Shown piece by piece: positions 54,201-63,300 of a DNA stretch of 64,000 nt. Within the stretch, counting starts at the first letter, position 1; the number at the start of each line of letters is the position of its first letter. Below the pieces are notes generated by a model. That model did not search any database. It worked only from the letters and a program-made list of their open reading frames with translations, and had not been told where the DNA came from. The translations under genes and the position numbers were made by a program. Source of the stretch: Ferirhizobium litorale (GTDB lineage: Bacteria; Pseudomonadota; Alphaproteobacteria; Rhizobiales; Rhizobiaceae); contig JALDYZ010000007.1 of NCBI GenBank assembly GCA_030028905.1, positions 1 through 64,000 on the forward strand, in the 5' to 3' direction.

Positions 54201-54709
54201 CCCCAGGAGGCCTTAAGCATCACCGGGAAGCCGATCTCCTCGGCCATGCGGGTCACCTCCGCCATGTCGTCCGGCAGCGGCTGGGTCGCCGGCACCACCG
54301 GCACGCCGACCTCGATGGCGAGGTTGCGTGCGGCGACCTTGTTGCCGAGGCGGCGCATGGTGTCGGCCTTCGGGCCGATGAAGGTGATGCCGGCGGCCTC
54401 GCAGGCGTCGACGAATTCGGGGCTCTCCGACAACAGGCCGTAGCCGGGATGGATGGCGTCGGCGCCGGAAAGCTTGGCGACGCGGATGATCTCGTCGATC
54501 GACAGGTAGCTCTCGATCGGGCCGAGATCGCGGGAAAGATGCGGGCCGCGGCCGACCTGGTAGCTCTCGTCCGCCTTGAAGCGGTGCAGCGCCAGCTTGT
54601 CTTCCTCGGCCCAGATCGCGACAGTTTTTATGCCGAGCTCGTTGGCCGCGCGAAAGACGCGGATGGCAATTTCGGAACGATTGGCTACTAGAATCTTGGA
54701 AATCGGCAA
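51251..54709 (-). CDS. pyc: pyruvate carboxylase
   Basis: 1152 residues, the full single-chain form. The biotin carboxylase domain (1-450) starts PISKILVANRSEIAIRVFRA and has the ATP loop KASWGGGGRGMRV; the carboxyltransferase domain (about 535-830) has DTTMRDAHQSLLATRMRT; the biotin carrier end has EAMKMET with the biotinyl lysine. It makes oxaloacetate from pyruvate and bicarbonate, needed for gluconeogenesis and for the cycle. The start is TTG 54709, 7 nt after GAGGAG, because homology begins at that codon and the only upstream ATG (54727) would place GAGGAG inside the gene. Confidence 0.96.
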   Translation of the reverse strand: MPISKILVANRSEIAIRVFRAANELGIKTVAIWAEEDKLALHRFKADESYQVGRGPHLSRDLGPIESYLSIDEIIRVAKLSGADAIHPGYGLLSESPEFVDACEAAGITFIGPKADTMRRLGNKVAARNLAIEVGVPVVPATQPLPDDMAEVTRMAEEIGFPVMLKASWGGGGRGMRVIRKAEELAKEVTEAKREAMAAFGKDEVYLEKLVERARHVESQILGDTHGNVVHLFERDCSIQRRNQKVVERAPAPYLSEAQRQELASYSLKIAQATNYIGAGTVEYLMDADTGKFYFIEVNPRIQVEHTVTEVVTGIDIVKAQIHILDGFAIGTPESGVPPQSEIRLNGHALQCRITTEDPEHNFIPDYGRITAYRGATGFGIRLDGGTAYSGAVITRYYDPLLEKVTAWAPSPAEAIQRMDRALREFRIRGVATNLTFLEAIIGHPKFRDNSYTTRFIDSTPELFAQVKRQDRATKLLTYLADVTVNGHPEAKGRPMPPKDAAKPIVPFIGGEVPDGTKQLLDRLGPQKFAEWMRAEKRVLITDTTMRDAHQSLLATRMRTYDIARVSGTYARALPQLLSLECWGGATFDVAMRFLTEDPWERLALVREGAPNLLLQMLLRGANGVGYKNYPDNVVKYFVRQAASGGIDLFRVFDCLNWVDNMRVSMDAVAEENRLCEAAICYTGDILNAARPKYDLKYYTALAAELEKAGAHIIAVKDMAGLLKPAAATILFKALREATGLPIHFHTHDTSGIAAATVLAAVEAGVDAVDAAMDAFSGNTSQPCLGSIVEALKGSERDPGLDPEWIRRISFYWEAVRNQYAAFESDLKGPASEVYLHEMPGGQFTNLKEQARSLGLETRWHEVAQAYADANRMFGDIVKVTPSSKVVGDMALMMVSQDLTVADVESPDKDVSFPESVVSMLKGDLGQPPGGWPKALQKKVLKGDKPYTVRPGSLLDDADLDAERKAIETKLERAVSDFEFASYLMYPKVFTDFAMAAETYGPVSVLPTYSYFYGMAPGEELFADIEKGKTLVILNQAQSEVDDKGMVKVFFELNGQPRPIKVPDRNRGASSAARRKAEAGNVAHVGAPMPGVVSTVAVVAGQSIKAGDILLSIEAMKMETALHADRDGTVAEVLVKTGDQIDAKDLLVVLAG

Positions 54710-54834
54710 GACGGTCTCCTCACACACGCGTCATCCATTCGCGGGAAATGCTGCACCCGCGAAATGAATTCTTATCGCCTTGTGTGAGGAAGTTCAATTT
54801 CCCTGCGACATCCACTGTCAAATTTGTGTCATGG

Positions 54835-55575
54835 TCAAGAAACAAGCCCGAGCCGGAAAGCAAGTGCGACCACATGCTGCCGGTTTTTTGCTTTCAGCTT
54901 GTCCTGGATACCGTTCATGTACCAGTCGACGGTGTGGTTGGAGATCTTCAGTATCTTGCTGATTTCGTTCGAGGTCATGCCGTCGGCGAGATGACTCAGC
55001 ACCTCCATTTCGCGCTTGGTCAGCATGGTATCGACGCTGGCTGCCCGGTTCAGTGCCTCGGCGTGGCCGTCGAGTTCGACGAATCGCCAGAACACCTTTT
55101 TCGCAACTGCATCGAACATCGCCATTTCCACCGGCGACAGGTCGACGACGCGCCCGCCGACCGTCATGTTGCCGAGCAGGCCGCTGCGGCCATGCACCGG
55201 AAAGATGTAGCCGTCCTCGAGTGCGAAGGAGCGCGCATCGATCATCATCCGCTCCATGCGCTTGCGATAGGGGTCGCCGCGGAAGGCCGCGATCGTATCG
55301 CGCCATCGGAAGCCGCTGCGCGACGTGCCGAGATAGCGGATGGTGGGATCGATGAGCACGTATTTCTTGGCGATATAGACTTCCGGCCAGCCCTCGGGCC
55401 AGCGCCCGGCCAGCACCAGGCCCATCGGATCCTCGCTCGGTTTCGGCTGGCGCAGCACGCCGTAGAAGTCGAACCTGTAGCTTTTAAGCAGCCGTTCGAG
55501 CTCCGCCGTCACCTGCTCACGGGTTTCGCACTCGTCGAAGATCACGAGCGCCTGGATAATGGAACTGACGTTCAT
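54835..55575 (-). CDS. LuxR-type solo regulator with acyl-homoserine-lactone pocket signature
   Basis: 246 residues. The N-terminal autoinducer-binding domain keeps the TraR pocket residues at identical spacing: Trp63, Tyr67, Asp76, Pro77 and Trp91 correspond to TraR 57, 61, 70, 71 and 85. The C-terminal LuxR helix-turn-helix reads LTKREMEVLSHLADGMTSNEI with Glu189, Leu193 and Gly199 matching TraR 178, 182 and 188. No luxI homologue is in the window. It sits between pyc and the divergent ndvA, so control of envelope glucan export or carbon flow by population density is possible but inferred. Confidence 0.92.
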   Translation of the reverse strand: MNVSSIIQALVIFDECETREQVTAELERLLKSYRFDFYGVLRQPKPSEDPMGLVLAGRWPEGWPEVYIAKKYVLIDPTIRYLGTSRSGFRWRDTIAAFRGDPYRKRMERMMIDARSFALEDGYIFPVHGRSGLLGNMTVGGRVVDLSPVEMAMFDAVAKKVFWRFVELDGHAEALNRAASVDTMLTKREMEVLSHLADGMTSNEISKILKISNHTVDWYMNGIQDKLKAKNRQHVVALAFRLGLVS

Positions 55576-55885
55576 CGACGTCCTCTCAAATGTCCTGGGG
55601 CCTCAGAGGCAAATTGAAAACGCTGGCCGACGGGATCGGGCAGCTTGAAAAACATGATCAGCAAATAAGGTGCCGCCCTGTCCGCCCATGGCGGTCGGCC
55701 GGCCGTGGTGCGGCCAATATCCGCTGCCGCACCACCGCAGGCAATACCATGGATTTCAAGGGGGGCGAATCAAAAAATTAAGGTGCGCGTCCGGCCAGGA
55801 CTTACGGTTCCGTTAATGCTGAGTTCAGGTAGCGATTGCTAATTTCCCGTCGAAAATGATGACCGACACCGCATGAGGTATTGAA
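55576..55885 (+). other. intergenic region between the LuxR gene and ndvA, with a hairpin
   Basis: 310 bp containing both divergent promoters. GTGGTGCGGC (55705-55714) pairs perfectly with GCCGCACCAC (55726-55735) around an 11-base loop; no T-run follows. From 55755 to 55870 it is AT-rich, as expected for the ndvA promoter. No lux-box-like palindrome was recognised. Confidence 0.55.
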
Positions 55886-57655
55886 GTGTCCCTGCTCCAG
55901 GTCTACGCAAGAGCGCTCAGCTATCTGGCGACATACCGTTTCCGCGTCGCCCTCGTCGTCGTCGCGAACGTCGTGCTCGCAATGATCACGATTGCCGAGC
56001 CCGTTCTGTTCGGGCGGATCATCGACGCGATCTCCTCCAAATCCAATGTCACCCCGATGCTGCTGCTGTGGGCCGGCTTCGGCCTGTTCAACACCATCGC
56101 CTACGTTCTCGTCGCCCGCGAGGCGGACCGCCTGGCCCACGGCCGGCGGGCCTCGCTGCTGACCGAAGCCTTCGGGCGGATCATCTCGATGCCGCTGTCC
56201 TGGCACAGCCAGCGCGGCACCTCCAACGCGCTGCATACGCTGCTGCGCGCCAGCGAAACCCTGTTCGGCCTGTGGCTGGAATTCATGCGCACCCACCTGG
56301 CCACCGCCGTGGCGCTGGTGCTTCTGGTCCCGACCGCTTTCGCCATGGACGTCCGCCTGAGTCTCGTCCTTGTCGTCCTCGGCGTGTTCTACTGGCTGAT
56401 CGGCCGCGCCGTGATGCAGCGCACCAAGGACGGCCAGGCTTCGGTCGAAAACCACTATCACACGGTCTTCTCGCATGTCAGCGACGCCATCTCCAACGTC
56501 TCGGTGGTGCACAGCTACAACCGCATCGAGGCCGAGACGCGGGCGCTGAAGAATTTTACCGACAAGCTGCTGTCGGCCCAGTATCCGGTCCTCGACTGGT
56601 GGGCGTTTGCCAGCGCGCTGAACCGCACCGCCTCGACCGTCTCGATGATGATCATCCTGGTGATCGGCACCGTGCTGGTGCAGTCCGGCCAGTTGCGCGT
56701 CGGCGACGTCATCGCCTTCATCGGCTTTGCCGGCCTGCTGATCGGCCGCCTCGACCAGATGCGCGCCTTCGCCACCCAGATCTTCGAGGCCCGGTCCAAG
56801 CTCGTCGATTTCTTCGCGCTGGAGGATGCTGTACGTGAACGCGAGGAAGCGGCGAACGCCGAGGACCTCGGCCACGTCAGGGGCACCGTCGAGTTCCGCG
56901 ACGTCTGCTTCGATTTCGCCAATACCGCCCAGGGCGTGCGCGATATCAACTTCACCGTCCAGGCCGGCCAGACGGTTGCCATCGTCGGCCCGACCGGCGC
57001 CGGCAAGACCACCCTCGTCAACCTGCTGCAGCGCGTGCACGAGCCGCGCAGCGGCCAGGTGCTGATCGACGGCAAGGATATCGCCGGCGTCACCCGCAGG
57101 TCGCTGCGTCGCAACATTGCCACCGTGTTCCAGGACGCCGGCCTGCTCAACCGCTCGATTTCCGACAACATCAAGCTCGGCCGCGAGGGCGCCAGCGACG
57201 AGGACGTGATGCGCGCGGCGGAAGCCGCAGCCGCCGGCGACTTCATCTGCAGCCGCCAGGAGGGCTACGAAACCCATGTCGGCGAACGCGGCAACCGGCT
57301 TTCGGGCGGCGAGCGCCAGCGCATCGCGATTGCCCGCGCTATCCTGAAGGACGCGCCGATCCTGGTGCTCGACGAGGCGACCAGCGCCCTCGACGTCGAA
57401 ACCGAGGCGCGCGTCAAGGCGGCGATCGACAACCTGCGCCGCAACCGCACCACCTTCATCATCGCCCACCGCCTGTCGACGGTGCGCGAGGCCGACCTGG
57501 TGCTGTTCCTCGACCAGGGCCGCATCGTCGAGGCCGGCGGCTTCGACGAACTGAGCCAGAGCAACGGCCGCTTCGCCGCCCTGCTGCGCGCCAGCGGCAT
57601 CCTGACGGACGAGGACGTCCGCAAGGCGCATATGACAGATCACGAAGCCGCATAA
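55886..57655 (+). CDS. ndvA: cyclic beta-1,2-glucan exporter NdvA
   Basis: 589 residues: a half-size ABC exporter. Six membrane helices occupy residues 15-310, and the ATPase has GPTGAGKTT, signature [20 protein letters not shown] and the switch IAHRLST. The N-terminus SLLQVYARALSYLATYRFRV and length match NdvA/ChvA. It carries cyclic beta-1,2-glucan, made by NdvB, to the periplasm, which is needed for osmoadaptation, motility and host infection. It starts at GTG 55886 with GAGG 7 nt upstream. A strong terminator follows. Confidence 0.96.
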   Translation: MSLLQVYARALSYLATYRFRVALVVVANVVLAMITIAEPVLFGRIIDAISSKSNVTPMLLLWAGFGLFNTIAYVLVAREADRLAHGRRASLLTEAFGRIISMPLSWHSQRGTSNALHTLLRASETLFGLWLEFMRTHLATAVALVLLVPTAFAMDVRLSLVLVVLGVFYWLIGRAVMQRTKDGQASVENHYHTVFSHVSDAISNVSVVHSYNRIEAETRALKNFTDKLLSAQYPVLDWWAFASALNRTASTVSMMIILVIGTVLVQSGQLRVGDVIAFIGFAGLLIGRLDQMRAFATQIFEARSKLVDFFALEDAVREREEAANAEDLGHVRGTVEFRDVCFDFANTAQGVRDINFTVQAGQTVAIVGPTGAGKTTLVNLLQRVHEPRSGQVLIDGKDIAGVTRRSLRRNIATVFQDAGLLNRSISDNIKLGREGASDEDVMRAAEAAAAGDFICSRQEGYETHVGERGNRLSGGERQRIAIARAILKDAPILVLDEATSALDVETEARVKAAIDNLRRNRTTFIIAHRLSTVREADLVLFLDQGRIVEAGGFDELSQSNGRFAALLRASGILTDEDVRKAHMTDHEAA

Positions 57656-57686
57656 CGCGACGCACCGCCACTTGCTGAAATATCGG

Positions 57687-57711
57687 ACAGGCCCCGCGCG
57701 GGCCTGTTTTT
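57687..57711 (+). terminator. ndvA terminator
   Basis: ACAGGCCC pairs with GGGCCTGT around CGCGC, followed by TTTTTG. It lies 32 bp after the ndvA stop. Confidence 0.92.
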
Positions 57712-57751
57712 GTTTGCGGGGTCCTTTCCCTCTTCCCGGCAAATCGCAACC

Positions 57752-57785
57752 CCTCCCTCCGTCATGCCGGACTTGATCCGGCAGC
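57752..57785 (+). repeat. 34-bp direct repeat, left copy
   Basis: Identical over 34 bp to 58435-58468. Its core GTCATGCCGGACTTGATCCG is the opening of a RIME-like intergenic element and is itself palindromic (TGCCGGA...TCCGGCA). It lies 65 bp before the orphan gene. Confidence 0.85.
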
Positions 57786-57849
57786 TCGCACTATTGACAA
57801 CCACTGGTTGATGGTTGATCGTTCTACCTGGGATTTCTCGGGGATCGCC

Positions 57850-58329
57850 ATGGAAAACTATGTCACAATTACCGGAGCGGCATTGCTGGTCATCGGCTTG
57901 TCGGCGGTTTTCTTTAAAAGAGAAGTATCTACTGGCCAATCTCTCATTTTTGCGTTCGGCGCGGCTCTTGTAGCCTTGCCACAACTTACAAATTTTGAGT
58001 GGTCTGAGGGAACTCTTAAGTTCACGACAAGAACGGAGACAGTCCAAATTACGGAACAGATTAAGGCGATATCGCAGCAGCAAACCGCGCTGAGCGCCAA
58101 TGTTGTTGCCTTGACCGACGCTGTGGGGAAGATAACAGAGCAGGTCGAGGCGATAGAAACAGCTATTAGGGCAACACAGCCCAGTTCGGAAAGCTCCCTG
58201 CCGGCTTTCAAACCCAGCGACTGGCAAAGGTTGCGACTGGATAGCGAACGACTGATCGATCAATCGAATTCGACGTTCAGAACCCTTGAGACGCTTCAGC
58301 AAGATATGATGGTAGCGCCTAAACAATAG
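57850..58329 (+). CDS. orphan membrane-anchored coiled-coil protein
   Basis: 159 residues, no family recognised. One or two N-terminal membrane helices (VTITGAALLVIGLSAVFF; about LIFAFGAALVALPQL) precede a periplasmic or cytoplasmic heptad-rich region (ITEQIKAISQQQTALSANVV; KITEQVEAIETAIRATQP). The DNA is clearly lower in GC than its neighbours (runs such as TTTTCTTTAAAAGAG). A 34-bp direct repeat lies on each side, so the gene looks acquired or moved. ATG 57850 has GGGGATCG upstream; an earlier TTG/ATG at 57808-57811 is less likely. Role unknown. Confidence 0.75.
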   Translation: MENYVTITGAALLVIGLSAVFFKREVSTGQSLIFAFGAALVALPQLTNFEWSEGTLKFTTRTETVQITEQIKAISQQQTALSANVVALTDAVGKITEQVEAIETAIRATQPSSESSLPAFKPSDWQRLRLDSERLIDQSNSTFRTLETLQQDMMVAPKQ

Positions 58330-58434
58330 CCACTGGCTGCCGGCGATCGGGGCGTAACGACGCTAAAAACCGGAAGCCGTGGAAGCGACGAGCCTATGCT
58401 CCCTCCCCTCCGCCACGGACTGGATACGGCAACT

Positions 58435-58560
58435 CCTCCCTCCGTCATGCCGGACTTGATCCGGCAGCGCGATGTCTATCGCGCGGGAGACACTTTTCAG
58501 AAAAAATCGGGTTCCTTCACGGCGCCGACGCTCCGTGACAGGATACCGGTTCAAGCCCGG
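58435..58560 (+). repeat. RIME-like repeat including the right 34-bp direct-repeat copy
   Basis: The first 34 bp (58435-58468) equal 57752-57785 exactly. The copy then continues with GCGATGTCTATCGCGCG and ends near GGATACCGGTTCAAGCCCGG, the palindromic module chain seen also at 27934. The left copy keeps only the first module. Confidence 0.75.
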
Positions 58561-58687
58561 TGTGAAGGGCGCAACACTGCCCATCAACCGAAGTTGCCCG
58601 ACCTGGTATGTGAGGTTCGTTTTACATAGAAATCGTATTCGGGCATGGATTGCAAAGAGCGACACCCACCACAAGGAATCGGAACCA

Positions 58688-59587
58688 ATGCGCCCAGTAA
58701 GTCCGCACCACCTTGAAGAGAGCCGGATTTCGCAGCTCGTTGTCGCCTCCCGTGACGGTGCTCGAATCAAGGTCATCTACGAGACAACGGAACTTATCGA
58801 AGCGCCCAATTGGACGCCGGACGGGCGATGGCTGCTATACAATGGTGACGGCAGGCTTTTCCGGATTTCTCCCGACGGGCAGGTCGGGCCGACACCGATT
58901 GACACCGCACCGATCGAAGACCTGAACAACGACCACGTTATCTCGCCGGACGGCCGTACGGTCTATGTCAGCGCCAACGACGGGCACCTCTACAAGGTCT
59001 CCATCGACGGCGGAAAGCCGACACGCGTTTCGAACAATCACGATCCCACAAGGGGCTTCCGCTACTACCTGCACGGCGTTTCCCCAGACGGCGAAATTCT
59101 GGCTTATGTGGGACTGGAGACAGAAGGGGGCAACGTCGTCACCCGGATTTGTACGATCCCGTCAGGCGGCGGAGAAGACCTTCAGTTGACTGATGGAAGC
59201 TGCCCCGTCGACGGGCCGGAATTCTCTCCGGACGGCGCGTGGATCTACTACAATTCCGAGCAGGCAGCCAAGGAACCTGGACACGCACAGATCTTTCGCA
59301 TGCGTCCCGATGGTACCGAGGTTCAACAGATTACCTTTGACGCACGGGTCAATTGGTTCCCCCATCCTTCTCCTGATGGAAGCCTCGTTGCCTTTGTGTC
59401 GTTCCCCGAGGGCACGCTTGGACATCCTGCCAACCGCGACGTCATTATCAGGGTGATGTCGCCAGTGGGAAAAGATGTCCGTGACCTTGATCGCTTCAAC
59501 GGTGGCCAAGGGACCATCAACGTCGCGTCCTGGTCGCCGGACTCGAGCACGTTCGCCTACGTGCGATATCCGCTGACAGGCATCTGA
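58688..59587 (+). CDS. TolB-like beta-propeller protein
   Basis: 299 residues. Six or so TolB/WD40-like blades repeat the pattern W(T/S)PDGRW...YN and SPDG, for example APNWTPDGRWLLYNG, VISPDGRTVYVSAND, GVSPDGEILAYVG, EFSPDGAWIYYNSE, HPSPDGSLVAFVSF and SWSPDSSTFAYVRY. No signal peptide is visible, so unlike TolB it is probably cytoplasmic. AGGAA precedes ATG 58688. Propellers of this kind are protein-binding platforms; the partner is unknown. It converges on ndvB over a 780-bp gap. Confidence 0.85.
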   Translation: MRPVSPHHLEESRISQLVVASRDGARIKVIYETTELIEAPNWTPDGRWLLYNGDGRLFRISPDGQVGPTPIDTAPIEDLNNDHVISPDGRTVYVSANDGHLYKVSIDGGKPTRVSNNHDPTRGFRYYLHGVSPDGEILAYVGLETEGGNVVTRICTIPSGGGEDLQLTDGSCPVDGPEFSPDGAWIYYNSEQAAKEPGHAQIFRMRPDGTEVQQITFDARVNWFPHPSPDGSLVAFVSFPEGTLGHPANRDVIIRVMSPVGKDVRDLDRFNGGQGTINVASWSPDSSTFAYVRYPLTGI

Positions 59588-60157
59588 GCTCTGGCTGCCG
59601 ACATTGGAAGGATAAGGTATCGCGGGCCCAAAATCCGGCACCGGCGCCCCCCTTGGCCCAACCGCAATCAGGGAACTCGGTCGAATTGGACCCTACGTTG
59701 ATTGCACTCCTGGTGCCGCAAAGGTCTTCCGCGTTATGAAGATCGCGCGCTGTATGGCGGGTCAGCGCCGGCGTGACGGGTATAAACCTACCCCCCCACA
59801 AAAATCCCCCAATTCTTCCAATCCCTTATCATTTTCCTGCCGCTCACGTTTTCCCCCTCCCCGAAACCCGTGCCTATAATTTCCCCGTTCCGTCGTCGGA
59901 TACACCGGGTGTGCGTGCCCGGCGAGGCGGGACCGGCGCCGGCGCGCCGGGCGATCGCAGGCCAGGCGTGTCGGGGTTCGCGGAAAATGGCCTTCCCCTG
60001 GCGGCGAGGGGCGCAAGCGGGCATGACCTTTCGAGGCGGCCCGGTCCCGCAGCCATAGGCCAGGCGTGCCTGTGTGGCACTATAGGGCGGGCGGTGCTGG
60101 TGGCCTCACCCGCATCGCGCGCCGCAGAGAGGCCGAGTCGCGGGCATAAACCGCCGA

Positions 60158-60216
60158 ACGGGGCGCTGGAGAGTGCCACTTATATTTATCATACGCGGTA
60201 CTTTCGAGCGCCCCGT
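60158..60216 (+). ncRNA. candidate structured RNA: long hairpin
   Basis: ACGGGGCGCT (60158-60167) pairs with AGCGCCCCGT (60207-60216). Inside, GGAGAGTGCC and GGTACTTTCG add nine pairs, two of them G-U, after one mismatch. The loop is AT-rich (ACTTATATTTATCATACGC). The G-U pairs form only in plus-strand RNA, which suggests selection on an RNA read from that strand. No promoter was identified. Confidence 0.4.
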
Positions 60217-60269
60217 CCTCCAGGTTGAACCGCAACGGTATGGCCGTGTGCGGTCGCCGGGCCGTGGGC

Positions 60270-60306
60270 AAAAAAATGCCCGGGAGCGGCGCAACCGCTC
60301 CCGGGC
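60270..60306 (-). terminator. ndvB terminator
   Basis: A perfect 12-bp stem, GCCCGGGAGCGG with CCGCTCCCGGGC, has a five-base loop and is followed on the minus strand by ATTTTTTT. It lies 64 bp beyond the ndvB stop. Confidence 0.95.
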
Positions 60307-60369
60307 CTGATGTCACGACTCGTCATGACACTCGTTCCTTGACATTGGCAGCGGCGGCCCGGCAAGGGC

Positions 60370-63300
60370 TCAGGCCACCGCCTCCGGGGTTCTGAGCAAA
60401 ACGCCGTCGCCGCCATAGGGCTCGTCGTTGACGGATACCGCATAGCCTTCGACGTCGGTCTTCCTGGTGACCACGACACGGTAGCTCGCCTCGCCGATCG
60501 CCACGTCGGCCTCGAAGCCGTCCCATGACGACGGCAGCACCGGGGTCACGAACAGGCGGTCGCCCTTGCGGCGGATGCCAAGCAGCCCCTCGACCGCGAC
60601 GCGGTAGAGCCAGCCGGCCGAACCGGTGTACCAGCTCCAGCCGCCGCGTCCGGTCCGCTCGTCGGCGCCGTAGATATCGGCGACGACGATATAGGGCTCG
60701 ACCCGGTAGAGGTCGGCAGCCGCCTTGTCGCTGGCGTGATGGATCGGGTTCAACAGCTGGAAGCAGCGCCAGGCATCGTCGCCGCGGCCCAGCTCGGCCA
60801 GCGCCTGGACGACCCAGGTGGCGGCATGGGTGTATTGGCCGCCGTTCTCGCGCACACCCGGCGGATAGGCCTTGATGTAGCCGGGATCCTGTTCGGTCTC
60901 GACGAAGGGCGGCGTGAACAGCCGGATGATCCCGGCCTCCTCGTCGACCAGCTCGGACAGCACCGCATCCATGGCCTGCGCCGCGCGCTCGGGATCGCCC
61001 TCGCCCGACAGCACGCTCCAGGACTGGGCGATCGAATCGATGCGGCACTCGGCATTGTCCTTCGAACCGAGCGGCGTGCCGTCGTCGAAATAGCCGCGGC
61101 GGTAGTACTCGCCGTCCCAGCCGGCAAGCTCGAGCGCATCCTTGAGCCTGTGGAGGTGGCTGCTCCAGCCGTCGACGCGAACGGTGTCGCCACGCTGGCG
61201 GGCGATCTCGATGAAATCGCGCAGCGTGCCGGCCAGGAACCAGCCGAGCCAGACGCTGACGCCGCGGCCCTTTTCGCCGACCCGGTTCATGCCGTCGTTC
61301 CAGTCGCCGCCGAGGATCAGCGGCAGGCCGTTTTCGCCGGTGCGGGAGACCGCGAGGTCGAGGGCGAGCGCGGCGTGCTCGTAGACCGGCGCACTATCCT
61401 TCGAGACTTCCGGGCGGAAGAAGGCGTCGTGCTGCTCGGGCAGCAGCGCGGCCCCTTCGAGGAAGGGAAGCTCTTCGTCGAGCAGCGACATGTCGCCGGT
61501 GACCGAGCAGTAGTGGTGCACGGCATAGCCGAGCCACACCACGTCGTCGGAGATCATGGTGCGCACGCCGGCGCCGGTCTGCGGCAGCCACCAGTGCTGC
61601 ACGTCGCCCTCGCGGAACTGCCGGCCGGCCGCCTTGAGGATCTGCCGCCGCGCCAGCGCCGGGTCGTGCACCAGAAAGGCGAGCGTGTCCTGCAGCTGGT
61701 CGCGGAAGCCGTAGGCCCCGCTCGCCTGGTAGAAGGCCGAACGCGCCATGATGCGGCATGCGAGGCTCTGGTAGGGCAGCCAGCCATTGAGCAGGTGGTT
61801 CATCGCCGTGTCCGGCGTCTTGACCTGGATGCGGCCGTTGAACGCGGTCCAGTGGGCATGGGTGCGCTGCAGGGTGGCTTCGAAGGTGCTGGCCCGGATC
61901 TCCGGAACCAGAGCCACCGCCTCTGCCTCGGTGTCGGTGTCGCCGAGCACGAACAGCACTTCCTTTTCGCCGGTCGCGGAGAGCTCGATGTCGAAGGCCA
62001 GCGCCGCGCAGGGGTCGCCGTCGAGCTCGGAGGCATGCGAAAGCGCCGACACCGTCGTCACCGCCTTCGGCGCCTTGATGGAGCCGAGCTTGCCGATGAA
62101 GTCGCGTCGGCTGGTGGTGAAGCTGTCGGGATTTTCGCTGGCGACGAAGAAGGCCGAGCGGCCCGAATAGTCGATGCTGTAGGGGTTGGTGGCGAAGATG
62201 GCGCCGGTGTCGCGGTCGCTCGTCGACAGGATGAACGGCGCGGTGCGCTGCGGATTGTTGCCGAGGATCCACTCGACATAGCCGTAGAGCTTCAGGCGGC
62301 GGCGCCGTCCGCTGCGGTTGCGGACGACGACGCGCGTCAGCTTCGCCGGCTGCTCGTGGTCGACGGTCTGCGTCACCTCGAGTTCGAGGCCGTCCTGCTC
62401 GGAGGTGAAGACCGAGTAACCGAAGCCGTGGCGGGCCTCGAACACCGTCTCCGATCGATCGGAAAGGGCCGCGAACGGTACCAGCACCGCGCCGGTCTCG
62501 GCATCGACCACATAGAAGGCCTCGCCCGGGCGGTTGATGACCGGATCGTTGGTCCACGGCGTCAGCTGGTAGTCGCGCGAGTTGCGGCTCCAGGTGAAGC
62601 CCGCCCCTTCCGCCGAGACGTGGAAGCCGAAGCGATCGTTGGAGATGACGTTGATCCACGGCTGCGGCGTCGATTGCCCGCCATAGAGGCGCACGACATA
62701 TTCGCTGCCGTTCCTGGCAAAGCCGCCATAGCCGTTCCAGAATTCCAGGTCGTCCTGGTGCGGCATCTCGCGGACGCGCATCGACGGCACCGGCGACAGC
62801 ACCAGCGGCGCAGGTCGCTCGCTCTCCGCCGGCTCGATGGCGCGCGGCGGCGCCAGCAGGGCGGTGGTGCGGTTGATCTGGTCGACGATCTTGCCGTTGC
62901 GGGCGTGGAACACGACGCGGGCCGCGGCCAGCAGCGCCTTCCAGGTCGACTCTTCCATCAGGTCGCGGCGCACCGCGAAGATGTGCTGGCGCAGCCCGTC
63001 GGCCTGGCCGAGCCGGCGCAGGTTCTCGCAGGCCGCATCGAGCGCATGCTGCATGTCCTGCGCATAGGAGGCGGCGCGCTCATTGACGATCACCAGGTCT
63101 GCGGTGACGCCGCGAAGGCGCAGGTATTCCTGGGCGCTCAGGGCTTCCTTGGCGATGCCGATGTCCATGTCGTCGTTGATGCGCAACGCAAAGATCGGAT
63201 GGTCGCCGGAAATCGCCAGCGGCCACAGCGCCGTCTGCGATTGCAGCCCGCTCTGCACGACGGCGATCTCGGCACGCAGGTGCATGTCCGGATAGACGAG

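Larger units (their letters stand above)
59588..60369 (+). other. hairpin-rich convergent intergenic region
   Basis: 782 bp between the TolB-like gene and the 3' end of ndvB. No intact gene was found. AGGCCAGGCGTG occurs at 59959 and 60057, each within GC-rich palindromic sequence (for example CGGCGCCGGCGCGCCGG near 59932). The long hairpin at 60158 and the ndvB terminator at 60270 close it. A repeat element or an unannotated RNA is possible. Confidence 0.5.

Noticed and set aside
55802-57742. 646-codon open frame on the minus strand opposite ndvA
   Set aside because: Antisense shadow of ndvA: the translation is H/D/G/A-rich with no family pattern and no ribosome site.
59773-60228. Open frames in the ndvB-TolB-like gap
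   Set aside because: Several overlapping frames on both strands, all R/P/A/G-rich and passing through palindromic repeats; none has a ribosome site or family pattern.
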